DNA from: a bacterium
GTDB taxonomy: Bacteria; Patescibacteriota; Minisyncoccia; Phycocordibacterales; Phycocordibacteraceae
DNA length: 12,719 nucleotides
Reading direction: 5' to 3'
Assembly (NCBI GenBank): GCA_021812955.1
Contig: JAKAMJ010000011.1
Coordinates: forward strand, 1 to 12,719
This document shows positions 6,899 to 12,074 of this stretch, piece after piece (the first letter of the stretch is position 1; each line of letters opens with the position of its first letter). The notes beneath the pieces are model-generated. The model was not told the DNA's origin. It was given only the letters and a program-made list of their open reading frames with translations, and ran no database searches. The translations under genes were made by a program, and so were the position numbers.

Positions 6899-6927
6899 TT
6901 GTATTGTAGCATATTCCATGCTATATT
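6899..6927 (+). promoter_or_regulatory. Promoter of the infC operon
   Basis: TTGTAT (6899-6904), 17 nt spacing, then TATATT (6922-6927) with TGC in front. The predicted start near 6934 leaves a leader of about 7 nt before GTG 6941. The promoter overlaps the in-frame ATG 6899, ruling it out as the start. Confidence 0.6.
6903..6911 (-). promoter_or_regulatory. TGn -10 promoter, divergent from infC
   Basis: TGCTACAAT on the minus strand (TG at 6911-6910, -10 at 6908-6903). Its only downstream reading frame is the 17-aa ORF, so the promoter may be a relic or may drive antisense transcription into the 3' end of the PLD gene. Confidence 0.4.
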
Positions 6928-6940
6928 TACCTCACTTCCA

Positions 6941-7507
6941 GTGGCTACCGACCGACTCCGTATCAATAACGAGATTGCCGCGCAAGAGTTGCGCGTAGTT
7001 GGCGCAGGCGGCGAAAACCTGGGAGTCCTCTCGCTCGGCGCAGCGCTTGCCGCTGCCAAACAGGCCGGGCTCGACCTCATCGAGATATCGCCCTCAGCGA
7101 CGCCGCCCGTTGCGAAGATCGTAGATTATGGTAAATTCGAATACGAGCGGAGCAAGAAAGAGAAGGTAGCCAAGGCGAAGGTCAAGATATCGGAGACCAA
7201 GGAAGTCCAGATAAAAGTGGGCACCGGCGACAACGACATGGCCCTCAAGGCAAAGAAGGCCGCGGAGTGGCTCTCTGAGGGCCATCGGGTCCGCGCCGAG
7301 CTCTTCCTCAAGGGGCGCTACAAGGGCATGAGCGAGGAGTTCCTCAAGACGCGTCTTGAGAAATTCATCGCCAAGATCCCCTACGCCCACAAGATCGCCG
7401 AACCGATAGCCAAAAGCCCCAAGGGGTTCGCCGGCGTCATCGAACGGGATCAGGCCGCCCAAGCGAAACGCGAGAAGGAATCACAAACAAACCATGAAAA
7501 CCAATAA
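6941..7507 (+). CDS. infC: Translation initiation factor IF-3
   Basis: A 188-residue IF-3, which binds the 30S subunit, blocks premature 50S joining and checks start-codon/initiator pairing. The N-domain begins RINNEI and contains SLGAALAAAKQAGLDLIEI and the conserved PPVAKIVDYGKFEYE. A Lys-rich linker (KKEKVAKAKVK) leads to the C-domain with ETKEVQIKVGTGDNDMALK and FLKGRYKG. The start chosen is GTG 6941, just after the promoter. The C-terminal tail (KREKESQTNHENQ) overlaps bL35 by 14 nt. The order infC-rpmI-rplT is the classic bacterial operon. The near-absence of a leader leaves no room here for the long mRNA structure that mediates L20 feedback in some bacteria. Confidence 0.96.
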   Translation: MATDRLRINNEIAAQELRVVGAGGENLGVLSLGAALAAAKQAGLDLIEISPSATPPVAKIVDYGKFEYERSKKEKVAKAKVKISETKEVQIKVGTGDNDMALKAKKAAEWLSEGHRVRAELFLKGRYKGMSEEFLKTRLEKFIAKIPYAHKIAEPIAKSPKGFAGVIERDQAAQAKREKESQTNHENQ

Positions 7508-7679
7508 ATCATACACGAAAAGGATCCGCGTCACCCGCACGGGCAAGCTCGTCGCGCGCAAGCCCGGCCAGGACCATTTCAACGCGAAGGCGAGCGGCTC
7601 GGCGCGTTCGGCCAAGCGCCGCGCGACCAGCATCTCGCTCACTGCGCGCGCCAAGCGCCGCTTCCTTCCCGGGGCGTAA
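7494..7679 (+). CDS. rpmI: 50S ribosomal protein bL35
   Basis: A 61-residue basic protein of the large subunit. It shows the bL35 pattern: an N-terminal KTNKSYTKRIRVTRTGKLVARKP segment, then GQDHFNAKASG and a basic C-terminal helix ending in RRFLPGA. ATG 7494 lies inside the end of infC (14-nt overlap), with an AAGGAA at 13 nt upstream, too far for a normal ribosome-binding site. Coupling to infC translation is likely. It is slightly shorter than the usual 64-66 residues, the N-terminal PKMK being reduced. Confidence 0.94.
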   Translation: MKTNKSYTKRIRVTRTGKLVARKPGQDHFNAKASGSARSAKRRATSISLTARAKRRFLPGA

Positions 7680-7705
7680 TTTAATAGCAGCGTAACCATT
7701 TCCGT

Positions 7706-8053
7706 ATGACGAGGATCAAAGGAGGAACGACGGCCCTGAAGCGCAAGAACAACATGCTTGCGCGAGCCAAGGGGTACCGCAGCAACCGATCGAAGAAGAT
7801 TAAGTTCGCGCACGAGGCTTTGATGCGCGCCGGCCGCTACGCTTTCGCGCACCGCAAGGATAAGAAGACCGACTTCCGTCAGCTCTGGATCATCCGCTTG
7901 AACGCGGCAGTCCGCGAGACGGGACACAAGTCCTACAGCGCCTTCATCGGCAAGCTCAAGAAGGCAGACATCGCCCTCGACCGCAAGGTCCTCGCCCAGT
8001 TCGCCTCCGAGCGCCCCGAGATCTTCGAGCGCATCAGCAAGCAGGTCGTCTAA
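7706..8053 (+). CDS. rplT: 50S ribosomal protein bL20
   Basis: A 115-residue bL20, which binds 23S rRNA early in large-subunit assembly. Family blocks seen are the start MTRIKGG, the basic helix KRKNNMLARAKGYRSNRSKK, the FAHRKDKKTDFRQLWIIRLNAA block, and a C-terminal domain with YSAFIGKLKKADIALDRKVL. The 26-nt gap after rpmI has no Shine-Dalgarno-like motif and no convincing promoter. A 20-bp terminator hairpin begins 2 nt after the stop. Confidence 0.96.
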   Translation: MTRIKGGTTALKRKNNMLARAKGYRSNRSKKIKFAHEALMRAGRYAFAHRKDKKTDFRQLWIIRLNAAVRETGHKSYSAFIGKLKKADIALDRKVLAQFASERPEIFERISKQVV

Positions 8054-8055
8054 CG

Positions 8056-8098
8056 ATACAAAAACGCCCGGCGCCTTCGGCGCCGGGCGTTTTTGTAT
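8056..8098. terminator. Strong bidirectional terminator between rplT and the DUF1653 gene
   Basis: A perfect 20-bp inverted repeat (8056-8075 with 8079-8098), loop TTC, made of a GC core (CGCCCGGCGCC) flanked by A5 on the left and T5 on the right. It therefore has a U-run for both strands. It starts 2 nt after the rplT stop and ends one base before the DUF1653 stop codon (8101-8099). Confidence 0.92.
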
Positions 8099-8326
8099 TT
8101 ACTCCTCCCCCACGTACTTAAAGCGTGGTACGCGTTTGCCTTCGACTTCTACCCCTCCCGTGAACATCTCCAATGGGCGTGCCCAGAGTTTTGACATCTC
8201 ATTGTCGTACAAAGCTTCGTAAATGACCAAATCCTCCAGGGTCTCGCTGTGCTTCGCTACGCCGATAACGCGATACCTATGCTCAGGATTCTTGTAATGT
8301 TCGTAAATGCCTGGTTTCGGATTCAT
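8099..8326 (-). CDS. DUF1653 domain protein
   Basis: A 75-residue small cytoplasmic protein matching the DUF1653 pattern: KPGIYEHYKNPEHRYRV, then VAKHSETLEDLVIYEALYD, RPLEMF and the closing VPRFKYVG. The family fold is a small beta-barrel-like unit of unknown function, full length at about 65-75 residues. ATG 8326 lies exactly 7 nt after a TGATACAAT box, so it is probably read from its own leaderless mRNA even though it follows the CPSF-like RNase by only 13 nt. Confidence 0.88.
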   Translation of the reverse strand: MNPKPGIYEHYKNPEHRYRVIGVAKHSETLEDLVIYEALYDNEMSKLWARPLEMFTGGVEVEGKRVPRFKYVGEE

Positions 8327-8333
8327 GCGCCAA

Positions 8334-8342
8334 ATTGTATCA
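8334..8342 (-). promoter_or_regulatory. TGn -10 promoter of DUF1653, overlapping a stop codon
   Basis: TGATACAAT on the minus strand (TG at 8342-8341, -10 at 8339-8334), 7 nt before ATG 8326. The TGA of the upstream RNase gene (8342-8340) supplies the TGn element. Confidence 0.6.
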
Positions 8343-9731
8343 AACTTTCGTGACCGAGTCTTTCGTTATCTCCCACGTCTGCTCCGGCTCGACGACGATG
8401 GCGCGCGCGCCCAGGTAATCGTGGATGCGCTGCGCGAGGAATCGTTCTGCCGAGGGTTCGCCGAGACCGACGAAAATCGCCTTGGTGCGCTTCCCAGCAA
8501 GCGCCTTCTCAGCGAAGGAGAGCAGCTCGTCTCTGTCGGCGTGCGCCGACCAGCCTTCAAGACTCTCGACTTTCGCGCGTATTTGCACCACCGCACCGCC
8601 AAGTCGCACGCTCTTCGCGCCCTCGAGCATCCGCCGCCCTGGTGTGCCCGGAGCCTGGTACCCGACCATGACGAGCGTCGTCGACGGTTCGGGCAGGTAG
8701 CGGGTCTCCCATCGGCCGATGCGCCCGCCGTGGCTCATCCCCGCGCCGGCAATGATAATCTTCGGGTCAGGGGCCTTCCCTATCTCTTTCGACTCCTCGG
8801 GGCGCAGCGTCTTGCGCAAGAATGGGAACTCGAAAACGCTCTTCTCGCGCTTCATCTCCTCTTCGGTCTCGGGTTTGAAATAGGTCGCGCCCCACTTCTC
8901 GTATGCTTCGGTCACGTGTATCGCGAGCGGTGAGTCAAGGTAGACCGGCACCTTCGGCAACTCGCCGGCATCAAAAAAATTAGAAAGCTCGTAGAGCATC
9001 AGCTGCGTGCGCTCGAGCGAGAAGGCGGGAATTAGGATCGTCCCGCCACGCGCGATGGCGCGCTTGAGCGTCTCGCGGAGCGTCGCCACGCGATCAGCGT
9101 GCGCGGGGTGCAGGCGGTCGCCATAAACGCTCTCCATCAGTAGCGCATCCGCATCTGGAACCGGCTCCCAGTCAGGCAGGAGCGGCGAGGGTGAGTTGCC
9201 AATGTCGCCCGTGAGCGCGACAGTGGTGCCGTCTTCATCCATAAGCCGCACGCTCGCCGAACCGAGGATGTGGCCCGTGTTGCGCAGATAGGCGCTGATG
9301 CCAGGCGCGACCTCTTTTTCTTCGTGATACCCGAGTGTCTCGATAAGCAAGAAGGCTTGATCGACGTCTTTCTCCTCGTAGAGCGGCGCAATGCCCTTGT
9401 GCGCTGCCTCCTGGCCCAAAATGCCCACCGAGTCGCGCAGGATGAGCTCGGCAAGGTCCTTCGTAGGCGGGGTCATGTATATCTTCCCGCGGAAGCCGTC
9501 TCGCACGAGCTTCGGAATGCGACCCACATGGTCGAGGTGCGCATGGGTGACGACAAGAGCATCCATCTTCGTCACGTCATAGCCAAACGGGCCGTAGATG
9601 TGCTCCTCAACAAAGTCTGCTCCCTGCTCGATGCCGCAGTCCACCAGCACCTTGCCCCTCGACCCTTCGACCAAGAAGTTTGAGCCCGTCACCTTCCCCG
9701 CCCCGCCGTATGATGTGAGTCTGAATGCCAT
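8340..9731 (-). CDS. CPSF/YSH1-like beta-CASP metallo-beta-lactamase ribonuclease
   Basis: A 463-residue beta-CASP RNase of the type that cuts or trims RNA (relatives: CPSF-73, TTHA0252). THAHLDH lies at residues 62-68, GHILGS at 153-158 (motif 3 His154), TGDIG at 175-179 (motif 4 Asp176), ESVYGDR at 200-206 (beta-CASP motif A), GYQAPGTPGRRMLEGAK at 357-373, and GWSAHAD at 393-399 (motif B His397). The last motif, normally V-H-G-E, reads GLGE at 422-425, so the seventh ligand His is Leu423. The rest of the fold is intact and full length, so a simple pseudogene is unlikely. ATG 9731 is 6 nt after its own -10 box, and a terminator (9756-9791) isolates it from ndk. Confidence 0.9.
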   Translation of the reverse strand: MAFRLTSYGGAGKVTGSNFLVEGSRGKVLVDCGIEQGADFVEEHIYGPFGYDVTKMDALVVTHAHLDHVGRIPKLVRDGFRGKIYMTPPTKDLAELILRDSVGILGQEAAHKGIAPLYEEKDVDQAFLLIETLGYHEEKEVAPGISAYLRNTGHILGSASVRLMDEDGTTVALTGDIGNSPSPLLPDWEPVPDADALLMESVYGDRLHPAHADRVATLRETLKRAIARGGTILIPAFSLERTQLMLYELSNFFDAGELPKVPVYLDSPLAIHVTEAYEKWGATYFKPETEEEMKREKSVFEFPFLRKTLRPEESKEIGKAPDPKIIIAGAGMSHGGRIGRWETRYLPEPSTTLVMVGYQAPGTPGRRMLEGAKSVRLGGAVVQIRAKVESLEGWSAHADRDELLSFAEKALAGKRTKAIFVGLGEPSAERFLAQRIHDYLGARAIVVEPEQTWEITKDSVTKV

Positions 9732-9737
9732 GAAGAT

Positions 9738-9746
9738 ACTGTAGCA
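9738..9746 (-). promoter_or_regulatory. TGn -10 promoter of the CPSF-like RNase
   Basis: TGCTACAGT on the minus strand (TG at 9746-9745, -10 at 9743-9738), 6 nt before ATG 9731. The call rests on the same spacing being seen at other genes in the window. Confidence 0.5.
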
Positions 9747-9755
9747 CGCTCAAAA

Positions 9756-9791
9756 CCGCAAAAATCCCGCCAGTTGGCGGGATTTTTGCGG
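9756..9791 (-). terminator. Intrinsic terminator of the putative small RNA
   Basis: A 16-bp stem (9756-9771 with 9776-9791), loop AGTT, with CCCGCC/GGCGGG at the core and A5/T5 runs inside the arms, followed on the minus strand by TTTTG. It closes the 9930-9790 transcript and stops readthrough into the RNase gene. Confidence 0.85.
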
Positions 9792-9930
9792 AACTGCCCT
9801 CGATGGCAACTTAATGGTGCCAGGTGGGAGATGCAACGGCGACTATCGGATGCCAAACGGCTTCACCAAGCTCGCCTTACTGCGTTCATATCCCTTGCGA
9901 TGAGCAAGTTGCGTTTTCAAGAACAGCTCC
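9756..9930 (-). ncRNA. Probable structured small RNA, 6S-like outline
   Basis: The 397-nt gap between ndk and the RNase gene has no convincing ORF. It has a -10 box (9943-9938), a predicted start at 9930, and a terminator ending at 9756, giving about 175 nt. The start base opens a 13-bp stem, 9930-9918 (GGAGCTGTTCTTG) with 9802-9790 (CGAGGGCAGTTCC), using several G-U pairs. After an internal loop comes GCAACTT (9912-9906) with AAGTTGC (9812-9806). Next is an unpaired bubble of about 11/13 nt, then GGGA/TCCC, AACG/CGTT and GCGA/TCGC toward an apical loop. A rod with a closing stem and a central bubble at this length is the hallmark of 6S RNA, which binds RNA polymerase holoenzyme. The identity is inference from shape alone. 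A leader or attenuator for the RNase is the main alternative. Confidence 0.5.
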
Positions 9931-9937
9931 ACTTACA

Positions 9938-9943
9938 AGTATA
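9938..9943 (-). promoter_or_regulatory. -10 box of the putative small RNA
   Basis: TATACT on the minus strand, 7 nt before 9930 where the closing stem of the RNA begins. A consensus TTGACA (9956-9951) is only 7 nt upstream of it, too close to act as its -35. Confidence 0.45.
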
Positions 9944-9972
9944 CACGCCCTGTCAAACCGCCCTGTGGAAAA

Positions 9973-10584
9973 CTAGTCGCCAAGGAAGCTTCCCAACTCC
10001 GGCGCGTATATAATCGCCTCATTGAGAAGTCGGTAGGAGATAACCTCCCCCGGCTTGAACCAGTGCGCGATTTCATCCGTTGCTTCGCTCACTGAGCCAG
10101 AAGCGTGGACGACATTGCGAGTTGCGCGCTTGTCTACGTCGGACATCTGGTATGAATCCAGCGCGAAGTCACCGCGAATCGTACCTATGTCTGCAGATGC
10201 GAGCGGCTCGGTACCTCCTGCAATCTTACGCACGATCTGCACCGCATGCGCACCCTGCCAGACCATACAGACGACCGGTCCGGAAGATAGGTACACTTTG
10301 AGACCGTTCAGCGTCGCGCTATTCACGACGAGCGGGTCCTCGGAAGGCGGCGTGAGGCCCTTGTCCCGATACGCCTTGATTGTCTTTTCTCCATTCGCTC
10401 TTCGCCAATTCGGGTCAAGAGTGTAATGCTGCTCGATGTGTTCTGGGCTCGCCACCATCATTTTCGCGCCGACCAACTTCAGCCCGACACGTTCGAAACG
10501 CTTGATAACCTCTCCGATGAGCCCGCGCTGAACGCCATCCGGCTTAACGATAACCAGCGTCCTCTCTTCTTTAAAGTGTGCCAT
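9973..10584 (-). CDS. ndk: Nucleoside diphosphate kinase, enlarged form
   Basis: A 203-residue NDK, which passes the gamma phosphate of ATP to nucleoside diphosphates through a phospho-His. The N-terminal block TLVIVKPDGVQRGLIGEV holds the phosphate-contact Lys14. SGPVVCMVWQG is at 101-111, GTIRGDF at 134-140, and the active His160 lies in NVVHASGS. Usual bacterial NDKs have about 140 residues. The extra length comes from an insert of some 15 residues or more around 55-95 (WRRANGEKTIKAYRDKGL), a smaller one at 142-156, and a C-terminal extension from about 185. ATG 10584 follows the map terminator by few bases and has no Shine-Dalgarno motif. With adk it belongs to nucleotide metabolism. Confidence 0.95.
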   Translation of the reverse strand: MAHFKEERTLVIVKPDGVQRGLIGEVIKRFERVGLKLVGAKMMVASPEHIEQHYTLDPNWRRANGEKTIKAYRDKGLTPPSEDPLVVNSATLNGLKVYLSSGPVVCMVWQGAHAVQIVRKIAGGTEPLASADIGTIRGDFALDSYQMSDVDKRATRNVVHASGSVSEATDEIAHWFKPGEVISYRLLNEAIIYAPELGSFLGD

Positions 10585-10590
10585 AGTTTT

Positions 10591-10613
10591 TAAAAATAAA
10601 CCCCTCGCGGGGT
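10591..10613 (-). terminator. Short terminator between map and ndk
   Basis: On the minus strand ACCCC-GCGA-GGGGT (10613-10600) is a 5-bp stem with a GNRA loop, followed by TTATTTTTA. It begins 4 nt after the map stop and leaves 6 nt before ndk. It is probably leaky, or ndk has its own start of transcription inside the T-run. Confidence 0.6.
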
Positions 10614-10617
10614 GTTG

Positions 10618-11382
10618 TTATGCCGTTATGATACGCGCACTATCCCTCTCAAGCAAGATGGTGTGCTCGAAGTGGGCGGAGCGGGAGCCGTCCTTGGTGC
10701 GATAGGTGTAGCCGTCAGGGGCGACTTTGACCGCCGCCTTGCCGGCCGAAGAGATCGGCTCGAGCGCGAGCACCATGCCCTCGACGAGCTCCTCGCCCGT
10801 GCCCGGGCGGCCGAAGTTCGGGATAAACGGTTCCTCGTGCACGCCCTCGCCCACGCCGTGCCCGCCGAGCTCTTTGACGACCGTGAACCCGGCACCCTCG
10901 ATGACTTTCTGAATGGCGGCACTCACGTCGCCAACGCGGCGCCCTGGCTTGGCGGCCGCGATTCCTGCTGAGAGGGCGTCCTTCGTCGCCGCGAGAAGCC
11001 GCTTCGTCTTCGCGTCTATTACGCCAACCGGCACCGTGATCGCCGCGTCGACGATGACGCCTTCATGCGTGAGACCGAGGTCGAGCGAGACGATGTCGCC
11101 CTCCTTCAAGACTTTTGCCGACTCATTCGGGATGCCGTGCACGATCTCATCGTTTATCGACACGCACAGCGCGGCCGGGTACGGTCGCGCGCCCCCATCT
11201 GGCGTGTAGCCGAGGAAGGCGGGCTCGTCGCCTCCCTCGCGTATCATCACCTCGGCAAGCGTATCGAGCTCTTCGGCCGAGACGCCGGGCGCGACACGCT
11301 CCGCGAGCGCCTGCAGGATGGTCGCCAAGCGCTTCCCTCCTTCGATCAAACTCGCCCGTTCGGTGTCCGTGCGGATAATCAT
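10618..11382 (-). CDS. map: Methionine aminopeptidase, type I
   Basis: A 254-residue type Ia MetAP that removes the initiator Met from nascent proteins. All five dinuclear-metal ligands are present at family positions: Asp101 (SLDLG), Asp112 (VDAAIT), His175 (GHGVG), Glu208 (ALEPI) and Glu239 (HFEHT). The substrate His82 is in VHGIP. There is no N-terminal zinc-finger extension. ATG 11382 overlaps the adk stop as ATGA, so the gene is translated by coupling from adk, an order also usual next to secY/infA in many bacteria. Confidence 0.97.
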   Translation of the reverse strand: MIIRTDTERASLIEGGKRLATILQALAERVAPGVSAEELDTLAEVMIREGGDEPAFLGYTPDGGARPYPAALCVSINDEIVHGIPNESAKVLKEGDIVSLDLGLTHEGVIVDAAITVPVGVIDAKTKRLLAATKDALSAGIAAAKPGRRVGDVSAAIQKVIEGAGFTVVKELGGHGVGEGVHEEPFIPNFGRPGTGEELVEGMVLALEPISSAGKAAVKVAPDGYTYRTKDGSRSAHFEHTILLERDSARIITA

Positions 11383-11951
11383 TGCAACCCGAGAATGCCC
11401 CGCACTTCTGCAGCAATCACCTCGACAGGACGATGCCCGTCGATCTCGGTAAGGAGGCCCTGCCGGCGGAGGTGGTCGATGGCCGCATCGGTGCTGTCGT
11501 AGTAGGCCTTAAGTCGATTCTGAACGGCGTCCGGATGGTCGTCGGCGCGCCCCTCCTTGTCGCGGCGTAGCGCGATACGCGCGTGGACTTCTTCATCCGG
11601 CACGGTGAGATGGAAGATGAAGAACGGCCGCTCGATCCACTTGATCGACTCCGCGACGACCTCTGCCTCAGGCTTGGTGCGGCTCGTGCCGTCGAAGATG
11701 ACCGTGCCATCTTCAGGAATGTTGAAAAGCGTCTTGAGATAAACATACGACACGACCCAATAGGGCACCAGGTGGCCGGCGTCCATAGTCTCTTTAAGCT
11801 TGTGCGCGGCCGTGCCGCCCGAGGCGATGATCTCGCGCAGGCCGCCGCTTGAACCGACGACCGGCCAGCCGGTCGCTTGCGCGAGCAGGTTCGCCTGCGT
11901 GCCCTTGCCGCTGCCAGGCTTGCCGATAAAGAAGATGATTGGTTTTTGCAT
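11379..11951 (-). CDS. adk: Adenylate kinase-type nucleoside monophosphate kinase
   Basis: A 190-residue P-loop NMP kinase, balancing AMP, ADP and ATP. The Walker A motif G-K-P-G-S-G-K-G-T is at residues 10-18. The AMP-site segment reads VGSSGGLREI where adenylate kinases usually have STGDLLR. The signature DGFPRT reads DGTSRT at 87-92. The C-terminal part has RRDKEGRADDHPD and RLKAYYDST, the usual R-x-D-D and RL-x-x-Y. The LID is short and lacks zinc cysteines. The frame is open to GTG 11960, but that codon overlaps the -10 box; ATG 11951, 7 nt after the box, is chosen. Specificity for AMP over other NMPs is inferred from synteny with map. Confidence 0.88.
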   Translation of the reverse strand: MQKPIIFFIGKPGSGKGTQANLLAQATGWPVVGSSGGLREIIASGGTAAHKLKETMDAGHLVPYWVVSYVYLKTLFNIPEDGTVIFDGTSRTKPEAEVVAESIKWIERPFFIFHLTVPDEEVHARIALRRDKEGRADDHPDAVQNRLKAYYDSTDAAIDHLRRQGLLTEIDGHRPVEVIAAEVRGILGLQ

Positions 11952-11958
11952 ATGCCTC

Positions 11959-11967
11959 ACTCTAGCA
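11959..11967 (-). promoter_or_regulatory. TGn -10 promoter of adk-map
   Basis: TGCTAGAGT on the minus strand (TG at 11967-11966, -10 at 11964-11959), exactly 7 nt before ATG 11951. It makes the upstream GTG 11960 untranslatable and predicts a leaderless adk mRNA. Confidence 0.6.
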
Positions 11968-11993
11968 CCCTAAAGAGCCCGATACAAAACCGC

Positions 11994-12039
11994 GGCGCCC
12001 CTCGCTCTGCGTAGCCTTGGCGAAGTAGAGGGAAGCGCC
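11994..12039 (-). terminator. Imperfect hairpin upstream of adk, possible terminator
   Basis: GGCGC-CCCTC (11994-12003) pairs with GAGGG-aa-GCGCC (12028-12039), 10 bp with a 2-nt bulge and a 24-nt interior. On the minus strand it is followed by GCGGTTTTGT, a weak U-run. It probably ends the surface-protein transcript. Confidence 0.45.
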
Positions 12040-12052
12040 TCGGGTGTTTCTT

Positions 12053-12073
12053 TGGGAGAGTTAAACTCTCCCA
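12053..12073 (-). terminator. Hairpin directly after the surface-protein stop
   Basis: TGGGAGAG (12053-12060) pairs perfectly with CTCTCCCA (12066-12073), loop TTAAA. It lies 1 nt beyond the stop codon on the minus strand but is followed by AAAGAAA, not a U-run, so it may protect the 3' end while the hairpin at 11994-12039 terminates. Confidence 0.5.
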
Positions 12074-12074
12074 C

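Noticed and set aside
7481..7927. 148-codon minus-strand open frame
   Set aside because: It is antisense to bL35 and bL20, both certain genes, and shows no recognisable domain.
9792..9930. tRNA, tmRNA, SRP RNA or a named riboswitch in the ndk-RNase gap
   Set aside because: No T-loop GTTCGA, CCA-like acceptor, SRP apical motif or familiar riboswitch core was found; the long end-to-end pairing suits a rod-shaped RNA better.
9951..9956. Consensus TTGACA as the -35 of the small-RNA promoter
   Set aside because: It is only 7 nt from TATACT; no -10 is found 16-18 nt downstream of it.
11949..11960. GTG start for adk at 11960
   Set aside because: The codon overlaps the -10 box, so it would lie upstream of the predicted transcript start; ATG 11951 fits.
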